64,000 bases of DNA from CBDCYS01 sp965226245 (lineage in GTDB: Bacteria; Acidobacteriota; Terriglobia; Bryobacterales; UBA6623), in NCBI GenBank assembly GCA_965226245.1, contig CBDDCL010000015.1, forward strand, positions 6,262,001 to 6,326,000. The letters run 5' to 3'. Both the position numbers and the translations under genes were made by a program. The notes under the pieces are model-generated. The model was not told the origin of the DNA and ran no database searches. It saw nothing but the letters and a program-made list of their open reading frames with translations. Position 1 is the stretch's first letter; each line of letters starts with the position of its first letter. Of the stretch, positions 16,487 to 26,378 are shown one piece after another.

Positions 16487-16697
16487 AACGTGATTGAACC
16501 TTCTTTGAGCCTTTCTTTGAGTCTTCCCAATTCGTCCAAACGCGGATTTCGTTGCCCTGGGGACAGTCAGCCAATTTTCACGCTGCAAAGGTCATCGTCT
16601 AGATCGTCACTTTTGGAGTGCGCGAAAATGGGTGACAGTCCCCGAAGAGCAGCACAAGCCGGTCCGTAATAATGAAGGACTGCAACGAGGAGAAGAT

Positions 16698-18167
16698 ATG
16701 GAACCGGTATCCAACTATATCAACGGCCGCTGGCAGGCGGCGACACCCGCTGAGTTCTTGGACGTCGTCAACCCGGCCACCGCCGAAGTGCTCACCCGCG
16801 TATCGGCGGACGGGGCGGCTGATGCCGGCCTGGCGGTTGAGGCGGCCAGTTCGGCATTCCGGGACTGGCGCCGCACCCCGGCCGAAGAGCGTATCCAATA
16901 TCTTTTCAAGCTGAAGCAGCTTCTCGAAGACCACTTCGACGAAATCGCCCGTGTCACCACGATGGAGAACGGCAAGACGCTTGCCGAATCGCGAGGCGAG
17001 CTGCGGCGCGGCATCGAGAACGTCGAGGTCGCTTGTGGCATCCCGACCCTGATGCAGGGCTACAACCTGGAAGACGTCGCCCGCGGTATCGACGAGATGA
17101 TGATCCGCCAGCCGCTGGGGGTTGTGGCCATCATCACGCCCTTCAACTTTCCTTCGATGATTCCGTTGTGGTTTCTGCCCTACGCCATTGCCTGCGGCAA
17201 CACGCTGATCGTAAAGCCGTCGGAGAAAGTTCCGCTCACGATGCACAAGATGTTCGAGCTAATCGGCCAGCTCGATCTGCCGGCCGGGGTGATCAACCTG
17301 GTCAACGGCGCGAAGGGAGCGGTGGACCGGCTGCTCGACCACCCCGATGTTCGCGCCATCAGTTTCGTTGGATCGACGCCGGTGGCGAGGTACATTTACG
17401 CCCGCGCCGCGGAAAAAGGCAAGCGCGTGCAATGCCAGGGTGGAGCCAAGAACCACGTCGTGGTGTTGCCCGACGCTGACCTCGACACGACGACCCAAAT
17501 CGTGGCCGACAGCGCCTTTGGCTGCGCCGGGCAGCGCTGCCTGGCGGTAGCAGCGGCGATCACCGTCGGAGAAGCCCAGAAAACCTTTCGCGACGCCATC
17601 GTCGATGTCGCGGCTGAAATTCAAGTGGGCTATGGCCTGGATGAGGGAACCGCGATGGGGCCCGTGATTACACCGCAAAGCAAAGCCCGCATCGAAGGTT
17701 GCATCGCGCAAGGAACCGGCGAAGGCGCGGTCGCTGTGCTCGATGGGCGGGAGTCTCAGGTTCCCGGCTACGACCAGGGCAATTTCTTGAGGCCGACTGT
17801 CTTGGACGGAGTTGCCCCGGAAAGCGGCCTCTCGAACACCGAAATCTTCGGACCCGTGCTGAGTCTGATACACGCTGACTCGGTGGAAGAGGCGATCGAA
17901 ATCATCGCTCGCAATCGGTACGGTAACGCTTCGTCGATCTTTACCAGCAGCGGCGCGGCGGCCCGCAAGTTCCGCTACGAGGTGTCTACTGGGAACGTCG
18001 GCGTGAATATCGGCGTGGCCGCTCCGATGGCGTATTTTCCGTTTAGCGGTTGGAAGGACAGTTTCCTGGGCGTAATGCACGGGCAGGGGCGCGACGCCAT
18101 TGAGTTTTATACCGACAAGAAGGTCGTCATCGAACGCTGGCCGAAGGATTGGTCGCGGAAGTTTTAG
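16698..18167 (+). CDS. mmsA: CoA-acylating methylmalonate-semialdehyde dehydrogenase
   Basis: A 489-residue aldehyde dehydrogenase of the MMSDH type, which converts malonate/methylmalonate semialdehyde with CoA and NAD to acetyl- or propionyl-CoA in valine and inositol breakdown. Diagnostic features: GGAKNHVVVLPDAD, where MMSDHs have Asn instead of the usual general-base Glu, and GCAGQRCLAV with catalytic Cys281. The ATG at 16698 has GAGGAG upstream. Length is normal for the family. Divergent from the Gfo/Idh gene, with a shared intergenic region of about 210 bp. Confidence 0.92.
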   Translation: MEPVSNYINGRWQAATPAEFLDVVNPATAEVLTRVSADGAADAGLAVEAASSAFRDWRRTPAEERIQYLFKLKQLLEDHFDEIARVTTMENGKTLAESRGELRRGIENVEVACGIPTLMQGYNLEDVARGIDEMMIRQPLGVVAIITPFNFPSMIPLWFLPYAIACGNTLIVKPSEKVPLTMHKMFELIGQLDLPAGVINLVNGAKGAVDRLLDHPDVRAISFVGSTPVARYIYARAAEKGKRVQCQGGAKNHVVVLPDADLDTTTQIVADSAFGCAGQRCLAVAAAITVGEAQKTFRDAIVDVAAEIQVGYGLDEGTAMGPVITPQSKARIEGCIAQGTGEGAVAVLDGRESQVPGYDQGNFLRPTVLDGVAPESGLSNTEIFGPVLSLIHADSVEEAIEIIARNRYGNASSIFTSSGAAARKFRYEVSTGNVGVNIGVAAPMAYFPFSGWKDSFLGVMHGQGRDAIEFYTDKKVVIERWPKDWSRKF

Positions 18168-18308
18168 CCCGATGCTAATTACCCAAGTTAGAAAAGCGCC
18201 CTGGAGAACGACTCTGCTCGCTAGCTAGGAGCTCCGGGGCTCCCCCGGCCGCGGGCATTGTAGCCGAACCAGTAGGAACAAGCACTCCTGCTTGTCCCAG
18301 CTGTCAAG

Positions 18309-19907
18309 AGGCGATAGAAATGTCCCCGGCGGTAGGGCGATAGAAATGTCCCCTTCGTTTTGTTGTTTGTAAGTTCGTAAGAGATAATCGTCGTCGTCGG
18401 GGCTGTGGGAATGTGGAAATCGCGTCAGCGATTTCCAAGGGACGGTGGGAAGGGTGGGAAACCTGTCGTTGCGATGCGAACCCTCTGCGCTGCTCGCTGA
18501 GGTTTTCCACGCTTTCCATCCGTCCCGTCATTTCCATAGCCCTGCCTTTTTTATGTCGTCGTCGCACGTTTTTTCGACCGCAGCGACTTACGCCAAGGGT
18601 GGTCCGCCGCCGGCTTGGGCCGCTGCCGGGCCGCTTGTTGTTTCGGCTTGGGGCGCGGCTTCGGCTCGGGCCACGTGATCTCTTCAAAGGCCACCGCTCG
18701 GCCTTCGTGGATCACCTGCAACTCGCCCTGGCGCGCTTGCTGCACGGTGACTCTCCCCCCCGCCCCCAGAGCCTGATTGCGCTTCGGTTTCAACTGTAAG
18801 AAGCGGTTCTCGAAACGGACCACCCGATCGTTGGAGACGACTCGCTCGGCCTCCAAGCAGAACACCCACTTTAAGTCCAGACGCTTGGGCGGGCGCTGAT
18901 GAAAGTCCGCTTCCGCCGCTGGCTCGCAGACAAATTTGGCGTTGTGTTCCCCCAGATATTGCTCGCCGAGATAGCGGTTCGCCGCCTCGTAATCGCAGAT
19001 ACCTTGCAGTCGCATCTTCTTGATCAGGCGGTCTTGATGGGTGCCGTGATGCCGCTCCACGCGGCCCTTGGCTTGCGGCGACGATGCCGCGATGATGCGG
19101 ATCCCCAGCTTGGCGCACATGCGCCCGAACTGCGTCTCGGGCTCGATGCCTTCCAGCGCTTCGCGCGACGTCGGCTGGCGCTTGTAGACGTTCTTCCAGT
19201 CGCAATACAACGCCTTCGGAACGCCGTATTGACGCACCCAGGCTTCGAGCAGATCGGCCGCCGCCCAAGTTGTCTCTTCGCTCGAGAAGCGGCACAGCGC
19301 CCGGCCGCTCGCATCGTCGACGAAGTTCATCAGGCAACCTTTCGGGCCGCGATCTTCGAGCCATCGGTGGTGCGAGCCGTCGACCTGGATCAGCTCCCCG
19401 AAGTGCGCTTTGCGCTGCCGCCGCTGGCGATGCGGCTGGCGCTTGCGGCGGCGGCTCCACAGACCCTCGGCGAGCATCCAGAGCCGCAGTGCCCGCACCG
19501 ATACTTGCAGATCGTGGTCCTTTCGCAAATGCTCGGCCGCCAGAGTAGGCCCGAAGCGCTCGTGCGGTTCGCCGGAGTAGTTCTCGCGCACCAGTTGCAG
19601 CACTCGCTTGCGAACTTCCGCTGGCTTGGCCCGGTTCGATACCCGGCCCACGTTGCCGTGCTTCAATGCTTTTGTCCCTCCCGCGCTGTAGCGCTTCCAG
19701 ATCCGCTTGCTCTGGCGGTAACTGATGTCGAGCACCTGCGCCGCCTCGCTCAGCTTTAACTCGCCTCGCTTCACCCGGCCCAGCACCTCGCCCCGTCTCA
19801 ATTCCTTGTCGTTCATCCATGTCCTCTCCAATCTCGGCTCCTCCTTTCTGGAGCCTTAGATTAGGGGACATTTCTATCGCCCTCTCAAGGGGACATTATC
19901 ATCGCCC
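18309..19907. mobile_element. Insertion sequence of about 1.6 kb (ISNCY-like) with doubled ends
   Basis: The transposase gene is bracketed by inverted ends that occur twice on each side: GGCGATAGAAATGTCCCC at 18310-18327 and 18336-18353, and the inverse at 19864-19881 and, diverged, at 19889-19906. The 15-mer TCCTGCTTGTCCCAG lies just outside both ends (18286-18300 and 19915-19929). Doubled subterminal sites suggest cooperative transposase binding. Confidence 0.85.
18551..19816 (-). CDS. DDE transposase, ISNCY-like
   Basis: A 421-residue transposase. N-terminal helix-turn-helix region (MNDKELRRGEVLGRVKRGEL, then QVLDISYRQSKRIWKRY) is followed by an integrase-core catalytic domain: Asp in ELIQVDGSHHRWLE, Asp in ALYCDWKNVY and Glu in AKGRVERHHGTHQDRL. 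The basic C-terminal tail is typical of this group. The ATG at 19816 has GGAGAGG upstream; an in-frame TTG at 19831 is less likely. All catalytic residues are present and the frame is intact, so the element may still be active. Confidence 0.9.
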   Translation of the reverse strand: MNDKELRRGEVLGRVKRGELKLSEAAQVLDISYRQSKRIWKRYSAGGTKALKHGNVGRVSNRAKPAEVRKRVLQLVRENYSGEPHERFGPTLAAEHLRKDHDLQVSVRALRLWMLAEGLWSRRRKRQPHRQRRQRKAHFGELIQVDGSHHRWLEDRGPKGCLMNFVDDASGRALCRFSSEETTWAAADLLEAWVRQYGVPKALYCDWKNVYKRQPTSREALEGIEPETQFGRMCAKLGIRIIAASSPQAKGRVERHHGTHQDRLIKKMRLQGICDYEAANRYLGEQYLGEHNAKFVCEPAAEADFHQRPPKRLDLKWVFCLEAERVVSNDRVVRFENRFLQLKPKRNQALGAGGRVTVQQARQGELQVIHEGRAVAFEEITWPEPKPRPKPKQQAARQRPKPAADHPWRKSLRSKKRATTT

Positions 19908-19934
19908 TTCAACATCCTGCTTGTCCCAGCCGCC

Positions 19935-20342
19935 GAAGGCGGCCCACCGTCAGCGCGTCCAGCGCCTGGTGCGGGCTGCGGCCCGGCCGAAACGCATACG
20001 AAAAGCCCCGAAAGTCCACCTCGTCAATCTGATTGAGGATCCTCACCACGGCCTGTTGAACGATCTTGTCCTCCAGTGCCGCAATGCCCAACGGACGCTG
20101 CCGTCCGTCGTCCTTCGTTATGTAGACTCTCCGCGGGGGCTGTGCCCGGTACGCCCCCGGTGAACTCGGCTGTGCAGATCGACTAGGCGATCTTCCACGG
20201 TCTCATACTCCCGCCACCTGACGCCATCCACTCCCGGGGCCGCTTGTCGCCTCAAGGCGTAAAAGCTGTCCCGCAGCAAATCGACGCTCAGATGGTGGAG
20301 CAAAGCGCGCAGGACATTCCATCCAGGTATGCCACAAGACAT
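19935..20342 (-). pseudogene. Group II intron reverse transcriptase fragment
   Basis: Minus-strand translation gives ALLHHLSVDLLRDSFYALRR and QAAPGVDGVRWREYE, then after a one-base loss near 20155 RVYITKDDGRQRPLGIAAL and FRGFSYAFRPGRSPHQALDA. These are the first reverse-transcriptase blocks (RT0-RT3) of group II intron maturases. Both ends are missing: the catalytic YADD block, the X domain and the endonuclease are absent, and the 3' side breaks off in a dispersed repeat beside the insertion sequence. A dead remnant. Confidence 0.85.
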
Positions 20343-20591
20343 CCGGGGCTGCAGTATTCCTGGTTGTATCCGAAGATCGACACAGCGCCCCCAAGTGCAG
20401 CGGCAGCGGCTTCGTCACGCCTACCGACAGGCGCGAGACGCTCGACGGCGTACGCGATGTTGAAGTGGAGTACTACTGCGCCTGCCATCCACGAAGACGA
20501 CGATGAGACAAGGCAACCGGATTTCTGGCAGTTTTCTGGCAGCCATGAAAACCGGCCAACGATTCAATCCTTACAAGCGCTTCAAGAACAT

Positions 20592-22148
20592 CTACATCCC
20601 GTTGGGGATTGCCGCCAGCACCGCCTGGGCCGCGTTGTGGCCCGGCGCCCCCGTCACCTCGCCGCCGGGGTGCGTGCCCGACCCGCACAAGTAGAGCCCC
20701 TTGATGGGCGTTCGATAGTCCGCCCATCCGGGTAAGGGGCGGTCAGAAAGCATCTGTCCCGGCAAAATGTCCAAGTGGCGGATATTCCCGTCGGTCATCC
20801 CGACCCGTCGGGAGATGTCTTCGGGTGTGAATAAATCCCAGTCCACTATGCACTCTCGAATGTCAGGCGCGTAATTCGCCACCTCATCGATCAGCGCCTC
20901 CCCAACCTCCTGGCGCCCCGAATCCCACGACGCGTTCCGCAGGTGAGAGGGCTGGTACGTTACCCAAACGGACATTACGTGCTCTCCGGACGGAGCCAGC
21001 GTCGGATCGAGGAGCGAAGGAATCTGGATTTGCATCAGAGGGTAGCGGGTTGGTATTCCCGACATGGCGTCATTCCAGCTCGCCTCGATCGCATCGACGC
21101 TCGGCAAGACGCGAATCATAGCAAGGCTCGTTTCGTCGAGTCCCGGCCGGAGAAAACGGTCAAAGTCGGGCAGGCGCTTGAGAGCGGCGTGAAATTTCAG
21201 GGACGCCGATCGAGTCTTGAGCGACCGCACCTGGGAGACGAACCCACCGGGCAAATTCGATTCGCCGACCAGACGCAGAAAGGTCGACTTCGGGTCGGCA
21301 TTCGACAGCACAAGAGAAGCAATGAGCGATTCACCGTTCTCTAGCTCGACACCACGGACGCCCCCTTGCCCAATCACCACTTTCTTCACTGCGGCGTCGG
21401 TATGGATCGTCGCACCGGCGGACGTGACCGACCGGGCCATTGCCCGGGTGATACTTCCCATTCCGCCGCGTACGATCCCCAGATCCTCGTGCGCCGTATG
21501 CAGATTGGTTTTGAAATAGGCCTGTGCCAGGGCGCTGCCCGGCTGGCTAATCCGCCCATAGTCGGGACTGCCAACGGCAGTGGCAGCGATCCGTGGGTCG
21601 CGGAAGTACTCCCCGGCGAGGTCCCGTGCTGATGTGCTTCTCAGAGTCTCAAAGACCTGCTCGTCGGGCGTACCGCGCACATCCGAGGCAACCTCTCCGA
21701 GCGTCGGCGCCGGCCTCAGAAAGTAACGCTTTAACAGGCCGCCCGCTTGCTCGCAGAACCGAATCCACCTCGGGTAGGCCTCGGCGTCGGCCGCGGGGAC
21801 ACCTTGCATACGGCCGATCTCCTCGCTGGTCTTTTCGGCGTCGTGCCAAGCCCAGTAGTGGCTCCCGTCCACGAATGGAAACAAGGAAACAGGGTCTAAT
21901 GGGTAGATGTGGAGGCCGTGCTGGCGAAGTTCCAGATCGTCGATTACCTTTCGTTCCAGCATGTGGCAAATGTAGGAGCAAACGCTAAAGCGGAAGCCCG
22001 GAAACAGTTCCTCCGTGACTGCGGCGCCTCCGACGACACTCCGGCGCTCCAACACCGTCACCTTCAGCCCCGCACGCGCCAGGTACCAGGCAGCCACAAG
22101 GCCGTTGTGACCGGCGCCGACGATGATACAGTCCGTGTCCGTCGTCAT
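20592..22148 (-). CDS. FAD-dependent oxidoreductase, phytoene desaturase/PYROXD2-like
   Basis: A 518-residue flavoprotein of the amine-oxidase/phytoene-desaturase superfamily. The dinucleotide motif is IIVGAGHNGLVAAWYLARAG (residues 8-27), followed by the GG doublet motif LERRSVVGGAAVTEE; the C-terminal FAD motif is GLYLCGSGTHPGGEV. The layout (TDCIIVGAGHNG, a central 'SNADPKSTF' region) matches COG1233 proteins close to PYROXD2 rather than true carotenoid desaturases. Substrate unknown; no carotenoid genes are nearby. The nearest gene, the TonB receptor, diverges. Confidence 0.85.
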   Translation of the reverse strand: MTTDTDCIIVGAGHNGLVAAWYLARAGLKVTVLERRSVVGGAAVTEELFPGFRFSVCSYICHMLERKVIDDLELRQHGLHIYPLDPVSLFPFVDGSHYWAWHDAEKTSEEIGRMQGVPAADAEAYPRWIRFCEQAGGLLKRYFLRPAPTLGEVASDVRGTPDEQVFETLRSTSARDLAGEYFRDPRIAATAVGSPDYGRISQPGSALAQAYFKTNLHTAHEDLGIVRGGMGSITRAMARSVTSAGATIHTDAAVKKVVIGQGGVRGVELENGESLIASLVLSNADPKSTFLRLVGESNLPGGFVSQVRSLKTRSASLKFHAALKRLPDFDRFLRPGLDETSLAMIRVLPSVDAIEASWNDAMSGIPTRYPLMQIQIPSLLDPTLAPSGEHVMSVWVTYQPSHLRNASWDSGRQEVGEALIDEVANYAPDIRECIVDWDLFTPEDISRRVGMTDGNIRHLDILPGQMLSDRPLPGWADYRTPIKGLYLCGSGTHPGGEVTGAPGHNAAQAVLAAIPNGM

Positions 22149-22354
22149 CGAGTTTTCACTCTAGCTTAGCTATCTAGCTTAGCCCAGAGCTTCCCAGTCA
22201 GAGGGCTGAGGTGACGAAGATGGTAACACTTTCTACGAAGACGCAGCCGTCGTCTATTTGCCAAATGACAACCCTGAGAAGGCTCAAACATCGAGGCGGA
22301 GTCCCACACCTCGGTATCATGGAGCCAGTAGCTTTGCCGCTTCGGGAACACCAT

Positions 22355-25099
22355 ATGGGTTTGTCTTGTAGTCGCTGGGTCCTGGTTTGCACCGCCGGAC
22401 TCTGTTCATGCCTCTCCTCCCTAGCGGATAGTGCTCCGCCCCAAGACAGCCAGAGCGAGCCTGGGCCGACCGCGACGCTCCCCTCTCCCGCAGCCAGTGA
22501 TCGAGAGGCGTCTGCTTCAGTTCCCTCCGAAGAAAGCTCGGGTGAAGAAGCCGCCACAAGGAGCAAGACCGGGCCGGATCGTACGGAACTCAATCTCCTC
22601 GGCCAAACGGACGCCGCGGCGGGCGAGAGCCGCCGCAACGAGAACGTCAGGATCACACTGGTGGATAACGCCGTGCAGCGGGAACTCAACGAGCGGCTGG
22701 GCACATCGGCGACCATCGTCAAGGAGTTCGAAGTTGAGAGCAACTACTTCGGTTCCGAATTCGGCGGTTCGCCGTCTTCCGTATTGCATCAACAACACGC
22801 GGCAACGTTCAAGGTGCACGGCAGGATCTACGAGACGCACAACAACAGCATCTTCAGCGCACGTTCGTTCTTCCAGGTTGGAAGCGTCAAGCCGGCCCGT
22901 TCGAATGACTTTGGATTTGGGCTCACGGGCCCGCTCACCAAGCGAGTGCATTTCAGCGTCGACGGGAGCCAGAACAAGATTCGAGGTAACGTCAACGGGA
23001 ATGTGCTTGTACCGAAGGCCGATGAGAGAACGCCGCTGCGGCGCGACCCCGTCACGGGCGCGCCGGTGAATCAAGCGACACGCGACTTCGTCAGCCGGAT
23101 TCTCGCGGCCTATCCGGATGAGCTGCCGAACCGTCCCGATATCGACCCGCGAGCACTGAACACGAACTCGGCGCAGTCGATCGACAACAATATGCTTGCG
23201 CCCCGGCTGGACTTGAACGCCACGGACCGCGACCGCTTCGTGCTGGCTTACCAGTTCACGGTGCAGCGGATCCAGGCGTTTCAGCTCGTGGGCGGGCAGA
23301 ATCCCGACACCACCACCAAGAACCACCGGGCACGCGCCACCTGGAGCCGCGCTTGGTCCCCGCTCACCACGATGGACGTATCCGCGGGCTTCGACAGAGT
23401 CCGTTCGCTCCTGGTTCCAGATGAAACGGCGGTTGGGCCCTTGATCTTCTTCTCTTCCGCGATACAGTTTCTCGGACCCGGCCCCCTGGTCCCAATCGAC
23501 CGCGCGCGGAATTCATTCCAGTACGCTGCCCAGCTGCGTCATCACCAGGGCAGACACAATTTGAGCGCGGGCGTCGCGGCGATGCGCAGTCAGATCAACG
23601 GGTTTGAAAGCTCCGGCCACCGGGGTGAGTACATCTTTGGTGATAATTTCGGACATGACACCATCACCAATGTCCGGCTCGGCCTGCCCAATCAATACTC
23701 GCTCGCTATCGGAGACATCAGCCGCGGCTTCCGCGCTTGGGACGCGGAGTTGTTTTGGGGCGACCAATGGCAGGCCTCGTCCGAGCTGACGCTCACGTTC
23801 GGGTTGCGCTATCAGCCCGCCTTCGCCCCCGTGGAGGTCAACCAGCGGAGCGAGATTCCCTACGACTGTGATTGCAATAACTTCGCGCCGCGCTTCGGCT
23901 TTGCCTACCGCTTGGGCGGACACTGGGGCGTCCTGCGCGGGGCTTACGGGCTCCATTACGGCGAGATCTTTCCTGTTACCTACAGTCAGGCCCGCTTCAA
24001 TCCCCCGGAAAGCCTCAAGGTCGTCATCTCGCCGCCGAAGTTGGCGGATCCTCTGTCGGCTCTCGAGCCGGGAGCCCTGGACCCCGACGCCCGCAGCAGC
24101 ATCGTCGAGTTGGACCCCGGCCTGGTGCTGCCCTACTCACACCAGTACAACTTCCAGTGGGAGCTGGCCCTGGCCCGCGACTGGCGACTGGAGGCCGGCT
24201 ATGTTGGCAGCCGCTCGATCCGGCTGCTCAATCTCTGGAACACGAACCGGGCGCTCCGCGTCCCGGGTATCCCTTTCACAACGGAAACGATCAACGCCCG
24301 CCGGCCCGACCCGCGTTTTTTTGAGCTGCACCGTGTGGTGAACAGCTCCCGCGGATATTACGACGCGGCCAAAATCCGGCTCGTGATTCCCCGGTGGCGC
24401 GGTCTCACACTGGGTACTTCTTACTGGTTCAGTAAGGCCATCGATCTGGGCGGCGACTACGTCAACACGGCTTCAGGCTCCGACGCCTGGTGGGGACAAA
24501 GCCCGTCCGAGTTCGATGCGCAAGGTACCATGCGCGGGCCGAGCTCTTTCCACCAGCCTCACGCCTTCCTCACACGAGCCAGCTATGAATTACCCGGGCT
24601 TTCTCGGACTGGGTGGATTGGGAAGCTAGCCGGCGGATGGCGGATGTCCGCCGTTCTGCTTCTCAAGTCGGGAACTCCCTTCCCCGTCGATACGGGGTCG
24701 GACGGATTGGGATTCGGCAACGTCGATGGCACGGGCCGGGATCGGCCGAACCTCCTCGATCCATCTATCCTTGGCCGGGCCATCGATCACCCAGACACGT
24801 CGCGCGCCACGATGCCGTTCTCGGCCTTCGGTTTCCTCGAACCAGGCCAAGCGTCCGGCACGCTTGGCCGCCACGTCCTCCGGAAAGACGCCATCAACAA
24901 CATCAACGCCGGCCTTTCGCGCACCTGGCCGCTCGGCGCCGACAAGGCGATCCGCTTTCGTGGCGAGGCGATCAACTTCTTCAATGCACCGCAATTCGCC
25001 GAGCCGGGCCGCGATCTCACCTCTCCAAGTTTCGGCCAGATCACAAACACACTCAATGACGGCCGCACCTTCCAGTTCCTGCTGCAATTTAGCTTTTAG
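22355..25099 (+). CDS. TonB-dependent receptor, Oar-like acidobacterial type
   Basis: A 914-residue outer-membrane beta-barrel protein with a signal peptide (MGLSCSRWVLVCTAG to about residue 26). Typical of the large acidobacterial TonB-receptor family are RGNVNGNVLVPKADERTPL, DRFVLAYQFTVQ, the FGLRYQPAF strand region and the C-terminal TFQFLLQFSF ending in Phe. The N-terminal carboxypeptidase-regulatory-like domain and a recognisable plug are short or absent, so the protein is smaller than the usual 1000-1200 residues. The frame is open upstream to 22211 but the signal peptide fixes the start at 22355. Probably imports an oligosaccharide or other organic nutrient. Confidence 0.85.
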   Translation: MGLSCSRWVLVCTAGLCSCLSSLADSAPPQDSQSEPGPTATLPSPAASDREASASVPSEESSGEEAATRSKTGPDRTELNLLGQTDAAAGESRRNENVRITLVDNAVQRELNERLGTSATIVKEFEVESNYFGSEFGGSPSSVLHQQHAATFKVHGRIYETHNNSIFSARSFFQVGSVKPARSNDFGFGLTGPLTKRVHFSVDGSQNKIRGNVNGNVLVPKADERTPLRRDPVTGAPVNQATRDFVSRILAAYPDELPNRPDIDPRALNTNSAQSIDNNMLAPRLDLNATDRDRFVLAYQFTVQRIQAFQLVGGQNPDTTTKNHRARATWSRAWSPLTTMDVSAGFDRVRSLLVPDETAVGPLIFFSSAIQFLGPGPLVPIDRARNSFQYAAQLRHHQGRHNLSAGVAAMRSQINGFESSGHRGEYIFGDNFGHDTITNVRLGLPNQYSLAIGDISRGFRAWDAELFWGDQWQASSELTLTFGLRYQPAFAPVEVNQRSEIPYDCDCNNFAPRFGFAYRLGGHWGVLRGAYGLHYGEIFPVTYSQARFNPPESLKVVISPPKLADPLSALEPGALDPDARSSIVELDPGLVLPYSHQYNFQWELALARDWRLEAGYVGSRSIRLLNLWNTNRALRVPGIPFTTETINARRPDPRFFELHRVVNSSRGYYDAAKIRLVIPRWRGLTLGTSYWFSKAIDLGGDYVNTASGSDAWWGQSPSEFDAQGTMRGPSSFHQPHAFLTRASYELPGLSRTGWIGKLAGGWRMSAVLLLKSGTPFPVDTGSDGLGFGNVDGTGRDRPNLLDPSILGRAIDHPDTSRATMPFSAFGFLEPGQASGTLGRHVLRKDAINNINAGLSRTWPLGADKAIRFRGEAINFFNAPQFAEPGRDLTSPSFGQITNTLNDGRTFQFLLQFSF

Positions 25100-25184
25100 G
25101 TTCCCCGCCCGGAGCACAGGCGATAGCCCGCAAGCGGACCACATCGCGCACCCGCGGAGGGTCGACCTGCAAGAGTCTCACTAA

Positions 25185-25360
25185 CCCGCATTTCTCACCG
25201 CCTGACGGTCGAAGCACGTGATAGGCCCGCCATTACTTCGTTGCGCTTGCTCGCCGTGCTCAACGTACTGTCACGTACGCCTCCGCTCGTCAAGCGGCGC
25301 GCGCCTCGTACTGACGCGCCTCTCACGCACTTCGCCTCGCCACGCGGTGAGAAAAGCGGG
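25185..25360. mobile_element. 176-bp MITE-like element, copy A
   Basis: It starts CCCGCATTTCTCACCGCCTG and ends with the inverse CGGTGAGAAAAGCGGG, so the ends are imperfect inverted repeats. Length and sequence match copy B (45383-45558) in reverse orientation over the full 176 bp. Flanks are CTAA and TTAA. No coding capacity. A broken third copy lies at 25693-25750. Confidence 0.85.
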
Positions 25361-25692
25361 TTAACTCGGTGAGATCCGCGCCGATGGAGAATCGGTGAGA
25401 GCCCGAGCGTTGGGGCAAATCTCACGAAACGCGCCCTGCCTCGCTGAACCTAAATCCCGCGGTTGGTCGTTTGGATCCACCGCAACCCTCTGAAAGCACG
25501 TCAGATGGCGACCGATCGAATGGGTCGCCTTCGATACAGCACTAAGATTTCACGCCAGGTATCTGATCCGAATCGTCGCGGGTGACTCTGTCGTCACCGT
25601 CCAGGTCTATTCCAGCAGGCGCGTGAGAAACCCGCCCGGACCACCGGGACCGCGGCCGCCCGGTCCGCGACGGCCTCCGCTGAATCCCGGCC
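25361..25692. other. Intergenic region, no gene seen
   Basis: About 330 bp between MITE copy A and its fragment. I see no recognisable coding region or RNA gene. Reading frames here are short or mirror the repeats. Confidence 0.45.
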
Positions 25693-25822
25693 CGAAGCAC
25701 GCGATCGGCCCGCCATTACTTCGTTGCGCTTGCTCGCCGTGCTCACCGTAGGGCGTCGAGGCAATGTCGCCAGGAATGGCGACACGGCACGCCAGAATGC
25801 GTACGCTACGTCAGAACGGCGC
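25693..25822. repeat. MITE fragment joined to a second dispersed repeat
   Basis: 25693-25750 matches positions 24-88 of the 176-bp element and is cut at both sides. From 25754 a second family begins (GTCGAGGCAATGTCGCCA, then GAATGGCGACACGGCACG), also seen at 26643-26703 and, inverted, at 46083-46136. Two unrelated repeats directly abut. Confidence 0.7.
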
Positions 25823-26378
25823 GCGCAGGTCCCGGAAAATTCCCTCGCGGCGGCTGGGGGCTTTGCGAAGTGCTTGTCTCCCACACTGGCTGATCGCGAA
25901 CTAGTGGAAACCGCTTGCTGACGCGCGCGGCTCCGTTTTGGGGTTGGATTCGGGCGGGTGTTGGCCGCGGATTGCCGGCGGCGGGCTGGCGTTGGGCCTT
26001 CTCGAGGGCCTTGACGCGTTCGATGATGTCGCAGTAGACGGCGGCGCGGAAGGCGAACTCGATGGCGGTGCGAATGAGCGAGACTCGTCCGGGATCGATG
26101 CGACCCTCGTGTTGGATGAGTTCGTACATGATGCAGACGGCTTGGGCCGGGCCTTGCTGAAGCATCAGGGCGGCGTGCGAGAGGGCTCGCTCGCGGAACT
26201 GGCGTAGTTTGTTTTGGAAGTTGTCGTCCTCGCGGATCCAGCGGCGCAGCGTGCTTTGACCGACGTCGGCCTGGCGCGCGGCGGCGGCGATGGAGCGCGC
26301 GGTGAGCATGGCTCGGATGGTGCGCTCTTGGCTGGGGGTGAGTCCGTCGCGGCGGACGTTGGAGCGACATTTGTTCAT
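25806..26378 (-). CDS. Terminase-small-subunit-like HTH protein, C-terminus altered by a repeat
   Basis: A 190-residue protein whose first 130 residues contain a homeodomain-like HTH (AAARQADVGQSTLRRWIRED) followed by a helical part ending AVYCDIIERVKALE. It is the same family as the 126-residue protein at 59961 (AKRANVSEASIYRWMKQE ... IDDIIERLKTVE). Such proteins resemble phage terminase small subunits but occur widely without phage genes. After about residue 145 the frame runs through a dispersed GC-rich repeat (25908-25942) and ends inside further repeat DNA, so the last 45 residues are probably not original. Confidence 0.65.
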   Translation of the reverse strand: MNKCRSNVRRDGLTPSQERTIRAMLTARSIAAAARQADVGQSTLRRWIREDDNFQNKLRQFRERALSHAALMLQQGPAQAVCIMYELIQHEGRIDPGRVSLIRTAIEFAFRAAVYCDIIERVKALEKAQRQPAAGNPRPTPARIQPQNGAARVSKRFPLVRDQPVWETSTSQSPQPPRGNFPGPARAVLT

